30,148 bases of DNA, taken from Candidatus Bathyarchaeota archaeon (GTDB taxonomy: Archaea > Thermoproteota > Bathyarchaeia > 40CM-2-53-6). Each line of letters starts with the position of its first letter. Position 1 is the first letter of the stretch. This document shows positions 29,699-30,148 of the stretch, piece by piece. Below the pieces are notes generated by a model. It saw only the letters and a list, made by a program, of their open reading frames with translations. It ran no database searches and was not told the origin of the DNA. Made by a program: the position numbers and the translations under genes. The stretch lies in assembly GCA_005888695.1 (NCBI GenBank), contig VBBH01000023.1:1-30148 (forward strand). The letters are read 5' to 3'.

Positions 29699-30148
29699 CT
29701 GATACGAGAAGTCCAACTCACCAACTTCATGTCATACACAAACGCCAGTGTCCCATTAGAACCGGGACTAAACCTCATAATCGGACCAAACGGCGCAGGC
29801 AAATCCTCGATTCTGTTGGGAATCAGCGTGGTCCTCGGACAAACCTACACGGAACGAGCAAAACGGCTTAGCGACTTGATCCGATGGGGCGAAGAAGAGG
29901 CGAGAGTCTCGATCGTCCTGGACAATGCAGGTCTAAAAGGCGTGAAACCATTTCCTCATTCACGAGGAGACTCCGTTACCCTCACTCGAATTCTCAAAAA
30001 ATCCGGAGATTACAACTATCTCCTCAACAACAAACCCGTCTCAAAGACCGACGTCCTAGAAGGATTGTCAAACGTCGGGTTGAACCCTGACAATATGCTG
30101 GTTATAATGCACCAGCTAATGGTCGGCCGATTCGGATCTGTGACACCA
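29699..30148 (+). CDS. SMC/Rad50-like ATPase, N-terminal part (3' truncated by window)
   Basis: The frame reads IREVQLTNFMSYTNASVPLEPGLNLIIGPNGAGKSSILLGISVVLG, the N-terminal half of an SMC/Rad50/RecN-type ABC head with Walker A GPNGAGKS. RAKRLSDLIRWGEEEARVSIVL and the Q-loop-like VIMHQLMVGRF follow. VIxQ-type wording and the R-x-x-x-L-I-x-W-G segment recall SMC5/6-like archaeal proteins more than Mre11-bound Rad50. The frame is open to the window end. Upstream it is closed by a TAA at 29675-29677, and no ATG, GTG or TTG precedes the conserved start. CTG 29699 lies exactly where homologues have their Met, with AGGAAGG about 9 nt before it. Confidence 0.8.
   Translation, partial: MIREVQLTNFMSYTNASVPLEPGLNLIIGPNGAGKSSILLGISVVLGQTYTERAKRLSDLIRWGEEEARVSIVLDNAGLKGVKPFPHSRGDSVTLTRILKKSGDYNYLLNNKPVSKTDVLEGLSNVGLNPDNMLVIMHQLMVGRFGSVTP

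Noticed and set aside
29629..30090. Two short plus-strand frames near the window end (29629-29871 and 29884-30090).
   Set aside because: Both are out-of-frame readings of the SMC/Rad50-like gene and its leader.
1..30148. CRISPR arrays, insertion sequences, integrase or phage genes, rRNA genes.
   Set aside because: No repeated spacer pattern, transposase-like protein, terminal repeats or rRNA-like sequence was seen on either strand.

Overview
The window is chromosomal DNA of an archaeon, most likely of the TACK group (Thermoproteota sensu lato). The evidence is a TFB, archaeal histone, Alba, thermosome, archaeosine tRNA-guanine transglycosylase, Gar1, Lsm, eS17 and eL38 proteins, an archaeal presenilin-type protease, intron-bearing tRNAs, TATA-box promoters with short leaders, frequent TTG starts, and above all a Cdv (ESCRT-III) division locus. 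I cannot fix the class or genus. No insertion sequence, CRISPR array or phage gene was seen.

Layout. 1-1501: end of a PPP-family protein phosphatase overlapping a VWA-domain gene. 1285-2195: a frameshifted NUDIX gene and an elongator tRNA-Met with introns (minus strand). 2347-5200: a beta-CASP RNase and a presenilin-like protease in one operon, meeting a HAD phosphatase. 5300-8290: a small membrane ORF, a possible Taw3-like protein, eL38, a ParB/SerK-like plus MoaD-like pair, then eS17 and histone back to back. 8380-13867: thermosome, tRNA-Glu with two introns, an AK6/zinc-ribbon/Lsm/ArcTGT RNA-maturation run, and a PAC2 proteasome chaperone. 13868-15922: a multi-intron tRNA locus, a decayed DUF3237-like gene, an unknown small gene, and Alba.

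16106-24226 is the most distinctive part. It is an expanded Cdv locus in the order CdvB-like, CdvA, CdvB with winged helix, CdvC/Vps4, Lrp-like regulator, FtsX-like membrane protein, FtsE/MacB-like ATPase, CdvB-like, CdvA-like. It is preceded by a divergent gene encoding a CdvA-like coiled coil, a long Ser/Thr/Pro-rich linker and a zinc ribbon. Three ESCRT-III proteins, two PRC-barrel CdvA proteins and one Vps4 ATPase thus sit with a small ABC system that recalls bacterial FtsEX. The ATPase has lost its switch histidine. This is the best candidate for an undescribed system.

24314-30148: a sugar-phosphate nucleotidyltransferase, CysRS, a NUDIX hydrolase, an M24 peptidase, TFB and Gar1 (minus strand), and the 5' end of an SMC/Rad50-like ATPase that appears to start at CTG.
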